DNA from: Paracoccaceae bacterium
GTDB taxonomy: Bacteria > Pseudomonadota > Alphaproteobacteria > Rhodobacterales > Rhodobacteraceae
Direction: 5' to 3'
NCBI GenBank assembly: GCA_023263735.1
Contig: JALQUQ010000034.1
Span: forward strand, 1-13,598
Length of the DNA stretch: 13,598 bases
Shown: in pieces, positions 1 through 6,774 of the stretch
Layout: every line of letters starts with the position of its first letter
Position numbering within the stretch: the first letter of the stretch is position 1
Notes under the pieces: generated by a model
What the model saw: the letters and a program-made list of their open reading frames with translations, nothing else
Told to the model about the DNA's origin: nothing
Database searches by the model: none
Made by a program: the position numbers and the translations under genes

Positions 1-1
1 G

Positions 2-100
2 GGCGATCCGGCGATGCATGCGCATCTCTTCGAGTTCGACACGGTGCATGTGCGTTGGCAGGCAGAGTTTGCACATGACGCGGACAGCATCACCATCGAC
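2..100 (+). pseudogene. gap: Internal fragment of glyceraldehyde-3-phosphate dehydrogenase, joined to foreign sequence
   Basis: The second frame from the left edge reads as about 33 residues resembling GAPDH residues ~35-70, the end of the Rossmann NAD-binding part. The core [10 protein letters not shown] aligns with the family's KYDSTHGRF segment, and the following ADSITID aligns with the beta strand before the conserved GK. The usual glycine after the histidine is valine here. The enzyme oxidises glyceraldehyde-3-phosphate in glycolysis and gluconeogenesis. The N-terminus would lie left of the window. After about base 100 the homology stops, and the frame ends at TGA (128-130) after unrelated residues. 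From base 100 a different frame is a guanylate kinase C-terminus, so this is a sequence join and not a natural gene end. The identification rests on recognising a short motif run by eye. Confidence 0.5.
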
Positions 101-186
101 TCAAAGCCATCGTTCATGCCCAGCGGCTGAGCTTTCAAGCTCAACGAACCAGCCGCCCCGAAGTCTTTCAAAACCTCAACCTCTGA
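100..186 (+). CDS. gmk: Guanylate kinase, C-terminal end only
   Basis: In the first frame, from the CTC at 100 to the TGA at 184-186, the translation begins [10 protein letters not shown] and ends with FQNLNL. This matches the C-terminal helix of guanylate kinase, which in E. coli begins LTTIIRAERL. The enzyme converts GMP to GDP with ATP in the cytoplasm. Everything upstream of about base 100 is missing and replaced by a GAPDH-like fragment in another frame. Its position directly before rpoZ (8 bases) and spoT is the standard gmk-rpoZ-spoT order of beta- and gammaproteobacteria, which supports the call. Only 28 codons are visible, so no catalytic residue can be checked. Confidence 0.6.
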   Translation, partial: LKAIVHAQRLSFQAQRTSRPEVFQNLNL

Positions 187-194
187 GAACCCAA

Positions 195-398
195 ATGGCC
201 CGAATCACCGTCGAAGATTGCCTCGAAAAAATCCCCAATCGCTTTCAATTGGTTTTGGCTGCCACCTATCGCGCTCGGATGCTGAGCCAAGGCCACACCG
301 CCAAGCTCGAAAGCAAAAACAAGCCTGGCGTGACCGCCCTTCGCGAAATTGCGGCCGGTCATGTGGGTCTTGAAATGCTGAAAAAAGTCCCCGGTTGA
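195..398 (+). CDS. rpoZ: RNA polymerase omega subunit (betaproteobacterial type)
   Basis: This 67-residue protein begins [17 protein letters not shown], the invariant start of omega, and has the ALREIAAG helix at about residues 48-55. Omega chaperones the beta-prime subunit into RNA polymerase. The ATG at 195 is chosen because the omega N-terminus begins exactly there; the frame is open upstream to base 18, but that part has no omega-like residues. The short length and the ending [10 protein letters not shown] are typical of Comamonadaceae-like betaproteobacteria. Alphaproteobacterial omegas are usually over 100 residues with an acidic tail, so this gene does not fit the alphaproteobacterial genes further right. 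It lies 8 bases after the gmk end and is followed by a clear terminator. Confidence 0.95.
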   Translation: MARITVEDCLEKIPNRFQLVLAATYRARMLSQGHTAKLESKNKPGVTALREIAAGHVGLEMLKKVPG

Positions 399-415
399 GC
401 CCAGCTCACCTCGGC

Positions 416-438
416 AAGCACCTTCGGGTGCTTTTTTT
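416..438 (+). terminator. Rho-independent terminator after rpoZ
   Basis: A perfect 7-bp stem, AAGCACC (416-422) with GGTGCTT (427-433), encloses a TTCG tetraloop and runs straight into T's through 438. It is 17 bases past the rpoZ stop and 73 bases before the spoT start, so it probably ends or attenuates the gmk-rpoZ transcript. If so, spoT needs readthrough or its own promoter. I saw no convincing -35/-10 pair between 439 and 511. Confidence 0.9.
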
Positions 439-511
439 ACGCCCAATACCTTTGACTTACTCCGTCACCCCCGGCCACGCTGGGGAACAGCCTTCGCGAT
501 AAAGTAGCGGC

Positions 512-2680
512 ATGACGACTTCCTCATTGCCTCCCACCGAGATGGATTCAGCGGCACAGGCTGCTGCGGCCAGCTTCCAAAGTCTGGTGGATCAGCTCGG
601 CTACATGAGCAGCGAGGATGTGGAGTTGGTGCGCCAAGCCTACCGACTGGCCGATGAAGCCCACCTTGGCGTCACGCGCAAAAGTGGGGAGCCCTACATC
701 ACCCACCCCATTGCAGTGGCCGTTCAATGTGCCCAGTGGCAACTCGATTCGCAGGCCATCATGGCCGCGTTGTTGCACGATGTGATTGAAGACACGGGGA
801 TCACCAAGGGCGAGCTTTTGGAGCGGTTTGGGCCCAGCGTGGCCGATTTGGTCGACGGCCTCACCAAGCTCGACAAGCTCAACTTCAACACCAAAGAAGA
901 AGGCCAATCCGAGTCGTTCAGAAAAATGCTGCTGGCCATGGCGCAGGACGTGCGCGTGATTCTGGTCAAGTTGGCCGACCGTTGGCACAACATGCGCACC
1001 CTGGGCAGCATGGCTTCGCATCGGCGCAAAGCCATCAGTGCCGAAACGCTGGAGGTGTATGCCCCCATTGCCAACCGGCTCGGCTTGAATCACGCCTACC
1101 GCGAGTTGCAAGAGTTATCGTTTCAGCACCTGAACCCTTGGCGGCATCAGGTGCTGGAAAAGGCAGTGCTCAGGGCCCGCAAGCGTCGCAGCGATTTGAT
1201 GCGCGTGGTGCAAGAGTCCGTCGAAAAGGTGTTTGGCCAAGCGGGCATCACCGTTGGCATTGAATTTCGCGAAAAAACCCTCTACTCCATCTATAAAAAG
1301 ATGGATAGCAAACACCTCAGCTTTGCGCAGGTGACCGACATATACGGCTTTCGCCTGATCGTGCCCAGTCTCATCGATTGCTACACCGCCATGGGCCACC
1401 TGCACCAAATGTACAAACCGGTGCCAGGCAAGTTCAAAGACCACATAGCCATTCCCAAGGTCAATGGCTATCAGTCGCTGCACACCACCGTGGTTGGGCC
1501 TGCTGGGGTCAACATCGAATTTCAAATGCGCACCGAAGAAATGCATCGCGTGGCCGAGGCCGGGGTGGCGGCGCATTGGTCCTATCGCGAAGGCGTGCGC
1601 GCGCAGAACCCCTTTGCCGTTGATCCGGGCCGCTGGATCGCGCAACTGACCGAACGGCTGGATGAAGACGATCACGACGAGTTTCTCGAAAACGTCAAAC
1701 TCGAGATGTATTCGGATCAGGTCTTCTGCTTTACGCCGAAGGGCGATGTGATCCAGCTTCCGCGCGGGGCCACCCCTTTGGATTTCGCCTATGCCATCCA
1801 CACCCGGATCGGCAATGGCACCGTTTCCGCCAAGGTCGACGGCATTCGCGTGCCGCTGTGGACGCGGTTGAAGAACGGTCAGTCGGTTGAAATCATCACG
1901 GCCGAAGGGCAGCGCCCACAGTCAAGCTGGATCGATATCGTCGCGACCGGTCGGTCAAAGGCCGCCATCCGCAAATCCTTGCGTGAAGAAGATCGGGGCC
2001 GGTTCATCAAGCTTGGGCAGGAATTGGCCCGGGCCGCATTCGAACATGTGGGCAAGAAGTGTTCTGAAAAGGCACTTCGCACTGCGGCCAAGATTTTGGG
2101 GATTCCCGACGAGTTCGAAGTTCTGGCACGGATCGGCTCGGCGGACCTGACCGCGCGGCGTGTGGTCGAGGCGGTCTATCCCGAATTGTCGCGCGCGGAT
2201 TTGCCGGTGGTGGATGCCGCCCGTCCGGTCGTTGGTCTGACGGATGAGCAGGTTTTCAAACGTGCCCCGTGCTGCCAACCTCTGCCGGGTGAGCGGATCG
2301 TTGGCATCACCTATCGCGGCAAGGGAATCGTGGCCCATGCCATCGATTGCCCTGCTTTGGCCGAATTTGAAGAGCAGACCGAGCGTTGGGTCGATCTGTC
2401 TTGGCATTCCGGGCGGCATGCGGCGGTGCATACGGTCAGCTTTGATCTGACCATCGCCAATGATGCCGGGGTTCTGGGGCGGATCTGCACATTGATCGGC
2501 GAGCAAAAGGCCAATATCTCGGACCTGACCTTCACCGATCGAAAGCCAGACTTTTACCGGTTGCTGATTGATGTCGATCTGCGCGATGTTGAACATCTGC
2601 ACATGGTTATGACCGCGTTGGAGGCCGAGACCGATGTTGCACAGGTGGAGCGACACCGGAATTTGGAGCGGAAGCCCTGA
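512..2680 (+). CDS. spoT: Bifunctional (p)ppGpp synthetase/hydrolase, beta/alpha chimera
   Basis: A full-length 722-residue RSH enzyme that makes and degrades the alarmone (p)ppGpp. The HD hydrolase domain comes first: His65 in the THP motif, His89-Asp90 in LLHDVIEDT, and LADRWHN at 154-160. The synthetase domain has REKTLYSIYKKM (253-264), DIYGFRLIV (276-284) and Glu336. Then come a TGS domain (about 401-465) and a C-terminal ACT domain (about 641-715). Both active sites look intact. Residues 1 to about 345 resemble betaproteobacterial SpoT. From about residue 357 (SYREGVRAQNPFAVDP onward) the protein is Rhodobacterales-like. The change falls in the conserved MHRVAEAGVAAHW block (bases 1541-1579) without breaking the frame. 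The 5' half goes with the betaproteobacterial rpoZ upstream and the 3' half with the alphaproteobacterial genes downstream. RSH identity is certain; whether this exact gene exists in one genome is doubtful. Confidence 0.93.
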   Translation: MTTSSLPPTEMDSAAQAAAASFQSLVDQLGYMSSEDVELVRQAYRLADEAHLGVTRKSGEPYITHPIAVAVQCAQWQLDSQAIMAALLHDVIEDTGITKGELLERFGPSVADLVDGLTKLDKLNFNTKEEGQSESFRKMLLAMAQDVRVILVKLADRWHNMRTLGSMASHRRKAISAETLEVYAPIANRLGLNHAYRELQELSFQHLNPWRHQVLEKAVLRARKRRSDLMRVVQESVEKVFGQAGITVGIEFREKTLYSIYKKMDSKHLSFAQVTDIYGFRLIVPSLIDCYTAMGHLHQMYKPVPGKFKDHIAIPKVNGYQSLHTTVVGPAGVNIEFQMRTEEMHRVAEAGVAAHWSYREGVRAQNPFAVDPGRWIAQLTERLDEDDHDEFLENVKLEMYSDQVFCFTPKGDVIQLPRGATPLDFAYAIHTRIGNGTVSAKVDGIRVPLWTRLKNGQSVEIITAEGQRPQSSWIDIVATGRSKAAIRKSLREEDRGRFIKLGQELARAAFEHVGKKCSEKALRTAAKILGIPDEFEVLARIGSADLTARRVVEAVYPELSRADLPVVDAARPVVGLTDEQVFKRAPCCQPLPGERIVGITYRGKGIVAHAIDCPALAEFEEQTERWVDLSWHSGRHAAVHTVSFDLTIANDAGVLGRICTLIGEQKANISDLTFTDRKPDFYRLLIDVDLRDVEHLHMVMTALEAETDVAQVERHRNLERKP

Positions 2681-2718
2681 TGTGATGTCGGGGACGAAAG
2701 GGGAGAGGGGCCGGACGG

Positions 2719-3399
2719 GTGGTATTCAGACGGCGTAACAAGCGCACGGCGACCGAATGGATGCGGGAGTCGGTGTACCCCCGTGGTGGTTGGCGCCGAG
2801 CGGCGCTGTACGTCTGGCGCAGGGTGACGCGGTTGCCCGATCCCCCGCATCGAATCGCTCGTGGCGTTTTCGCTGGCATCTTCATTTGCTTCACCCCGCT
2901 CTTTGGGTTGCACCTGTTTTTGGCCGCTTTGCTGGCGCTGATCATTCGCGGCAATGTGGTGGCGGCGCTGCTGGCAACGCTTGTGGGCAATCCGCTGACC
3001 TTTCCCTTCATCGCCGTCTTGTCTGTGGAATTGGGGCACCTGATTCTGCGCACCGGGGTCGAAGGGGTGCCGGCCAGTCAAATCCTGTCAGCCTTTGCCG
3101 AGGCGGGGGCTGAGCTGTGGTCAAACATCTGGGCGATCTTTGGCCCCGATCATCCGCAATGGTATCACCTGAAACACTTCTACTTTGGCCTGTTCCATCC
3201 CTATCTGATTGGCGGGTTGGGGCCGGGGGTCGTTTCGGGGTTGGTGGGCTATTACGTCAGTTTGCCGATGATTTCGGCCTATCAGAAACTGCGCATCAAA
3301 CGGCGGCGCGACCGGGCCGAAAAGTTGCGGGCGCGTGCTGCTGAACGGCTCCGCCATCCCATCGGTCTGGCAGAAAAAGAAGAAAGCGGAACACCGTGA
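2719..3399 (+). CDS. DUF2062 inner-membrane protein (first of a tandem pair)
   Basis: A 226-residue protein of the DUF2062 family, whose biochemical role is unknown. After a basic N-terminus it carries the family signature LPDPPHRIARGVFAG (39-53). Hydrophobic segments follow at about 50-77 and 79-110, the second including GNPLTFPF, and another lies near 165-195 (HPYLIGGLGPG). The tail is highly basic and probably cytoplasmic. GTG at 2719 is taken as the start because a strong purine-rich ribosome site (GGGGAGAGG, about 2700-2708) precedes it and the residues align from position 1 with the next gene. It starts 38 bases after spoT, so the two are probably cotranscribed; DUF2062 genes are commonly found beside RelA/SpoT in Rhodobacterales. 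I cannot assign a molecular function. Confidence 0.88.
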   Translation: MVFRRRNKRTATEWMRESVYPRGGWRRAALYVWRRVTRLPDPPHRIARGVFAGIFICFTPLFGLHLFLAALLALIIRGNVVAALLATLVGNPLTFPFIAVLSVELGHLILRTGVEGVPASQILSAFAEAGAELWSNIWAIFGPDHPQWYHLKHFYFGLFHPYLIGGLGPGVVSGLVGYYVSLPMISAYQKLRIKRRRDRAEKLRARAAERLRHPIGLAEKEESGTP

Positions 3400-3459
3400 A
3401 TTTACCACGGCGCCCCTTGTCGCTTGGATCGGTTCAGACGATTTAGGCGGGGCGTGCGG

Positions 3460-3495
3460 TTTGATGCCATCAAGGTGCCATCAAACGTGATCACG
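3460..3495. promoter_or_regulatory. Hairpin plus palindrome in the gap between the DUF2062 genes
   Basis: The 162-base gap between the two DUF2062 genes contains an inverted repeat, TTTGATG (3460-3466) with CATCAAA (3479-3485). Its inner arms CATC and GGTG can also pair past one C-C mismatch. Immediately next to it is a perfect 10-bp palindrome, CGTGATCACG (3486-3495). There is no T-run, so a simple terminator is unlikely. An operator, or a structured leader for the second gene (start about 3562), is possible. No regulator can be named from this sequence. Confidence 0.35.
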
Positions 3496-3561
3496 ATCGG
3501 CAAGGCTTGATGACAGTCTTTGCCGAAAGCGTCGGGGTTTGCCACAGGATCGAGGCAGCAA

Positions 3562-4224
3562 GTGGTCTTTAAACGCCGCAAGCCCAAAAGTTGGGGGCTT
3601 TGGTTGCGCGAGATGGTTTACCCGACGGGTGGGTTTCGCCGCGCTGTGACCTATGTCGTGCACCGCATGCGCCGTTTACCCGACAAACCACACCGGATCG
3701 CACGGGGCGTCTTTGCCGGGTGCCTGATCGGTTTCCTTCCGCTGCCGGGTCTGCAATTCGTGGGCGCGGCAGTTCTGGCTTGGCTGATGCGCGGCAATAT
3801 TTTTGCGGCTCTGCTGGGCACGTTCAACTCGAACCCCGTGACCACGCCGTTCTTCGCGATGGGGGCCATCGCGCTTGGCCATTGGATGTTGGACATCCAC
3901 ACGCCCCTGACGCCCGAAATGATCGGCGACGCCTTTGCGCAGGCGGGCATCGATCTTTGGCACAATGTCATCGCCTTGTTCACGCCCGAACGCATGCATT
4001 GGCAGGGCCTGATGCAATTCTGGTCTGATATCTATGTGCCTTATTTCATTGGCGCTTTGATCCCCGGCACGGTCTTGAGCGCGGGGTTCTATTATCTGAC
4101 GATTCCGATTGTGCGGGCTTATCAGCATACCCGCGCAGCCAAGGCCAAAGAGCGGGGCGAACGCCGTCGCCATCTGCGCAAAACGGCCCAACAGACCAAA
4201 CCGCACAAAGCCGAAGGCGAATAG
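3562..4224 (+). CDS. DUF2062 inner-membrane protein (second of a tandem pair)
   Basis: A 220-residue paralogue of the preceding gene. Counting by hand, 47 of the first 80 positions are identical with no gaps, including LPDxPHRIARGVFAG (39-53) and the RGN at 77-79. The membrane segments fall in the same places, and the tail is again rich in Lys and Arg. The frame is open back to an ATG at 3520, but the GTG at 3562 is preferred: GAGG (3552-3555) sits about 6 bases upstream, and alignment with the paralogue starts exactly there. Function is unknown; family membership and membrane location are what the sequence supports. A role linked to SpoT or to the lipid and export genes downstream would be inferred from position only. 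The pair probably arose by tandem duplication. Confidence 0.85.
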   Translation: MVFKRRKPKSWGLWLREMVYPTGGFRRAVTYVVHRMRRLPDKPHRIARGVFAGCLIGFLPLPGLQFVGAAVLAWLMRGNIFAALLGTFNSNPVTTPFFAMGAIALGHWMLDIHTPLTPEMIGDAFAQAGIDLWHNVIALFTPERMHWQGLMQFWSDIYVPYFIGALIPGTVLSAGFYYLTIPIVRAYQHTRAAKAKERGERRRHLRKTAQQTKPHKAEGE

Positions 4225-4304
4225 TCAGACTTTGCCCATTATTTCCTTTGTCCGCCAAGGCTTCGGCAGTAGCGTCAGGCGAGCATGCCTAGGGAGGGTT
4301 GAGG

Positions 4305-4757
4305 ATGTTCGGCAAGTTTACCTGCGCGGCTGTGGCGGTTCTGGCGATCAATCCGCTGACCGCGTTCGCGCAGTCGGTCAGCGAATGCGATTGGCGGGCG
4401 TCGTCCGAGGTTTTGGCCGAGCCGTGGGAGTCGAACACGCGCACCTTCGCCAATGGGCAGATTCGGGTGGCTGTGATCGACACCGTCGAACCGGCCGCGG
4501 CATCGTTTCATCTGTTGGTTCTCTCTCCGCCCTATGACGAGTTGGGCAGTCGGCAATGCCGCATCGTTTCGCTGGAGGAGGGGTTTGGCTTTGCCGGATT
4601 CGATCTTTCGCAGGCCGTGGCCAACTATGATCCGTCGCGCGGTCTGACGGTGCAGGCCCCCGTCACGATCTGGTCGGATGGGGACCAGTATTATGAGCGT
4701 TGGTTGGCGGTCACGATCAATTCGGCGACCGGTGACGTTACGGGGTGGGTCCAGTAA
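4305..4757 (+). CDS. Small exported protein of unknown function
   Basis: A 150-residue protein with a clear Sec signal peptide: Lys4, a hydrophobic run at about 5-19, and an Ala-Phe-Ala cleavage site at 20-22, leaving a mature protein that starts at Gln23. The ATG at 4305 is supported by GGGAGG (4292-4297) seven bases upstream; a TTG at 4299 is in frame but too close to that site. The mature part is about 128 residues, acidic, Trp- and Tyr-rich near the end ([12 protein letters not shown]), with two cysteines (28 and 85) that could form a periplasmic disulfide. I do not recognise a family. It ends 19 bases before acpS, so the two are probably cotranscribed, although no functional link to acyl carrier protein activation is evident. 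Confidence 0.75.
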   Translation: MFGKFTCAAVAVLAINPLTAFAQSVSECDWRASSEVLAEPWESNTRTFANGQIRVAVIDTVEPAAASFHLLVLSPPYDELGSRQCRIVSLEEGFGFAGFDLSQAVANYDPSRGLTVQAPVTIWSDGDQYYERWLAVTINSATGDVTGWVQ

Positions 4758-4776
4758 ACAGGCTTGGGCGCCGCGC

Positions 4777-5214
4777 ATGATCCTTGGCATTGGAACCGAT
4801 CTGGCGAATATCGACCGCATTCAGGGGGTGCTGGATCGGTTTGGCGACCGTTTCAAGAACCGGGTGTTTACCGCCCGGGAACAGCGCAAGGCGCAAAGCC
4901 GCCCAAGGGCCGAAGCCGCAACCTATGCCAAACGGTGGGCCGCCAAAGAGGCGTGTTCCAAGGCGCTTGGCACCGGGTTGCGCATGGGCATCGCCTGGAA
5001 GGACATGGCCGTCAGCAATCTGCCCACAGGGCAGCCGGTCATGCATCTGACAGGATGGGCGGCCGAGCGCTTGGCCGCCATGACTCCGCCGGGTCATGAG
5101 GCGGTTGTTCATGTCAGTTTGACGGATGATCACCCTTGGGCACAGGCCTATGTGGTGATCGAGGCGCGACCCCTGCACGCGGCTGTGACAGGCGCTGATG
5201 TGCGGTTCGCTTGA
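4777..5214 (+). CDS. acpS: Holo-[acyl-carrier-protein] synthase
   Basis: This 145-residue enzyme transfers 4'-phosphopantetheine from CoA to the serine of acyl carrier protein, which activates fatty acid synthesis in the cytoplasm. It has both signature motifs: IGTDL at 5-9 with metal-binding Asp8, and [14 protein letters not shown] (54-67) with Glu58. The ATG at 4777 is chosen because AcpS proteins begin with this [13 protein letters not shown] sequence; the frame is open further upstream but overlaps the preceding gene. The length is slightly above the usual 120-135 residues because of a C-terminal tail of about 12 residues. A hairpin follows the stop codon, and lepB starts 57 bases on, the normal order in Rhodobacterales. 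Confidence 0.96.
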   Translation: MILGIGTDLANIDRIQGVLDRFGDRFKNRVFTAREQRKAQSRPRAEAATYAKRWAAKEACSKALGTGLRMGIAWKDMAVSNLPTGQPVMHLTGWAAERLAAMTPPGHEAVVHVSLTDDHPWAQAYVVIEARPLHAAVTGADVRFA

Positions 5215-5228
5215 CTAATTGGCGATGG

Positions 5229-5252
5229 GGGCGCATGAAGCGCCCAACTTTT
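5229..5252 (+). terminator. Weak terminator-like hairpin between acpS and lepB
   Basis: GGGCGC (5229-5234) and GCGCCC (5240-5245) form a perfect 6-bp GC stem with an ATGAA loop. Four T's follow after AAC (5249-5252). The stem is short and the T-run is offset, so partial termination or transcript 3'-end stabilisation is more likely than a full stop; lepB could still be reached by readthrough. Confidence 0.5.
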
Positions 5253-5271
5253 ACAGGCAACAGGGCGAACA

Positions 5272-6078
5272 ATGTCAGGTTTTTCTAAATCCTCGGGCGG
5301 ATCAAAGTCTGAAGGCGGGATTGTCGAACTGATCAAGACTGTGGTGTATGCCCTGTTGATTGCTGGCGTGTTTCGGACGCTGTTCTTTCAGCCGTTCTGG
5401 ATTCCGTCGGGCAGTATGAAAGACACCCTGTTGATCGGCGATTTTGTTTTCGTGAACAAGATGGCCTATGGCTATTCCAAATATTCCTGCCCCTTTGCCC
5501 TGTGCCCCTTTAGCGGCCGTATCCTGTTTTCCGAACCCGAGCGGGGCGATGTGGTGGTGTTCAGCCATCCGGTCCATGGGCAGGATTTCATCAAGCGTCT
5601 GATCGGTCTGCCGGGCGATACGGTGCAGATGAAAAATGGCGTGCTGTTTCTGAACGGCCAAGAGGTGAAACAGGAACCGGCAGGCGTCTTCGAGGAACCC
5701 TACGAAGCGCAGGGCCCGATGGGTTATGCCCCGCGCTGTGCCAACGATCCGGTCGGGTTCAACGGTGTCTGCCAAAAGGAACGTTCGATCGAAACCCTGC
5801 CCGAAGGACGCCAGCATGCGATCCTGAACATCGTGAACAACGGTCCGGGCGACAATACCGATATGTTTACGGTGCCCGAAGGTCATTACTTCTTTATGGG
5901 CGACAACCGTGACAACAGCCAGGACAGCCGCTTTATTCAGGCGAATGGCGGCGTGGGCATGGTGCCGGCAGATCGTTTGATCGGTCGCGCAGACCGGATT
6001 ATGTTCTCGTTCCGGGGGACGTCGATGTTCCAATTCTGGACTTGGCGCTCTGACCGGTATTTCAAGAAAGTGGAGTGA
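5272..6078 (+). CDS. lepB: Signal peptidase I
   Basis: A 268-residue inner-membrane serine protease that cuts signal peptides from exported proteins on the periplasmic side. One N-terminal membrane anchor (about 17-38) is followed by box B, IPSGSMKDTLL, with nucleophile Ser48. The general base Lys108 lies in DFIKRLIGLPGD, and box E, GDNRDNSQDSR, is at 210-220. All catalytic parts are present, and the length fits the alphaproteobacterial form with a single anchor. The ATG at 5272 gives the short Ser- and Gly-rich cytoplasmic leader usual in this group. The ribosome site upstream is weak (AGGG near 5262). It is the first gene of the tight lepB-rnc-era run; rnc begins 9 bases after its stop. Confidence 0.97.
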   Translation: MSGFSKSSGGSKSEGGIVELIKTVVYALLIAGVFRTLFFQPFWIPSGSMKDTLLIGDFVFVNKMAYGYSKYSCPFALCPFSGRILFSEPERGDVVVFSHPVHGQDFIKRLIGLPGDTVQMKNGVLFLNGQEVKQEPAGVFEEPYEAQGPMGYAPRCANDPVGFNGVCQKERSIETLPEGRQHAILNIVNNGPGDNTDMFTVPEGHYFFMGDNRDNSQDSRFIQANGGVGMVPADRLIGRADRIMFSFRGTSMFQFWTWRSDRYFKKVE

Positions 6079-6087
6079 CGTCGCCAC

Positions 6088-6774
6088 ATGCGTCTTTCGG
6101 CAGAGCTGAAGGCTTTTGAGGCCCAGATCGGATACACCTTTCAGCGCAAAGAGCTGTTGGTGCGTGCCGTCACACATGCGTCGCTCAGTTCCGCGACACG
6201 GCCTGATAACCAGCGGCTGGAGTTTCTGGGGGACCGTGTTCTTGGGCTCATCATCGCGCAGGCGATGATGGCCGCCGACAAATCGGCATCAGAAGGGCAG
6301 TTGGCGCCCCGGTTCAATGCGTTGGTGCGCAAGGAAACCTGTGCCGAGGTGGCCCGGTCGATCGGATTGGGCGAAGTCATGAAAATGGGCCGGTCGGAAA
6401 TGATGACCGGGGGGCGCCGCAAGGATGCCCTGCTGGGCGATGCGATGGAGGCCCTGATCGCCGCGGTCTTTCTGGATTCGGGGTTTGACGAGGCGCGCAG
6501 CTTTGTGCTGCGGCTGTGGGGCGAACGGGTGGACGAGGCCGAGGCCCGCATCCATAACCCCAAATCCGCCCTGCAAGAGCGGGCGCAGGCCTTGGGTCTG
6601 GGATTGCCGAGCTATATCGAAGTGGCCCGCTCGGGGCCGGATCATGAACCGCTGTTTACCATCGAAGCCCGTCTGGAAGACGGTCGCACCGCGACCGCGA
6701 CGGGCAAGGGGAAACGGGCGACCGAAGCTATAGCGGCCGAAGCTTTGCTGGCCAGAATGGAAAAAGAACAATGA
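6088..6774 (+). CDS. rnc: Ribonuclease III
   Basis: This 228-residue endonuclease cleaves double-stranded RNA, including the 30S rRNA precursor. The catalytic domain carries the signature [13 protein letters not shown] (41-53), with Glu45 and Asp49 matching E. coli Glu41 and Asp45. GDAMEAL supplies Asp118 and Glu121, equivalent to Asp114 and Glu117. The residue matching E. coli Glu38 is Gln42. A C-terminal double-stranded-RNA-binding domain starts at NPKSALQE (157-164) and ends with the [16 protein letters not shown] helix. The length is normal. The ATG at 6088 follows GGAG in the last lepB codons. The stop codon overlaps the era start as ATGA, so translation of the two is probably coupled. 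Confidence 0.97.
   Translation: MRLSAELKAFEAQIGYTFQRKELLVRAVTHASLSSATRPDNQRLEFLGDRVLGLIIAQAMMAADKSASEGQLAPRFNALVRKETCAEVARSIGLGEVMKMGRSEMMTGGRRKDALLGDAMEALIAAVFLDSGFDEARSFVLRLWGERVDEAEARIHNPKSALQERAQALGLGLPSYIEVARSGPDHEPLFTIEARLEDGRTATATGKGKRATEAIAAEALLARMEKEQ

Noticed and set aside
18..194. Upstream in-frame extension of rpoZ back to base 18
   Set aside because: The added 59 residues have no omega similarity and overlap the gmk end; omega begins at the ATG at 195.
452..504. TTGACT at 452-457 as a -35 box for spoT
   Set aside because: No -10-like hexamer at 16-18 bases; the nearest AT-rich hexamer (499-504) is about 41 bases away.
1955..2656. 233-residue minus-strand open frame opposite the 3' half of spoT
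   Set aside because: Shadow of the TGS and ACT coding region; composition is what reverse translation of a GC-rich gene gives, and no family is recognisable.
512..2680. spoT as a new domain fusion or a novel RSH architecture
   Set aside because: Domain order (HD, synthetase, TGS, ACT) is standard; only the taxonomic origin of the two halves differs.
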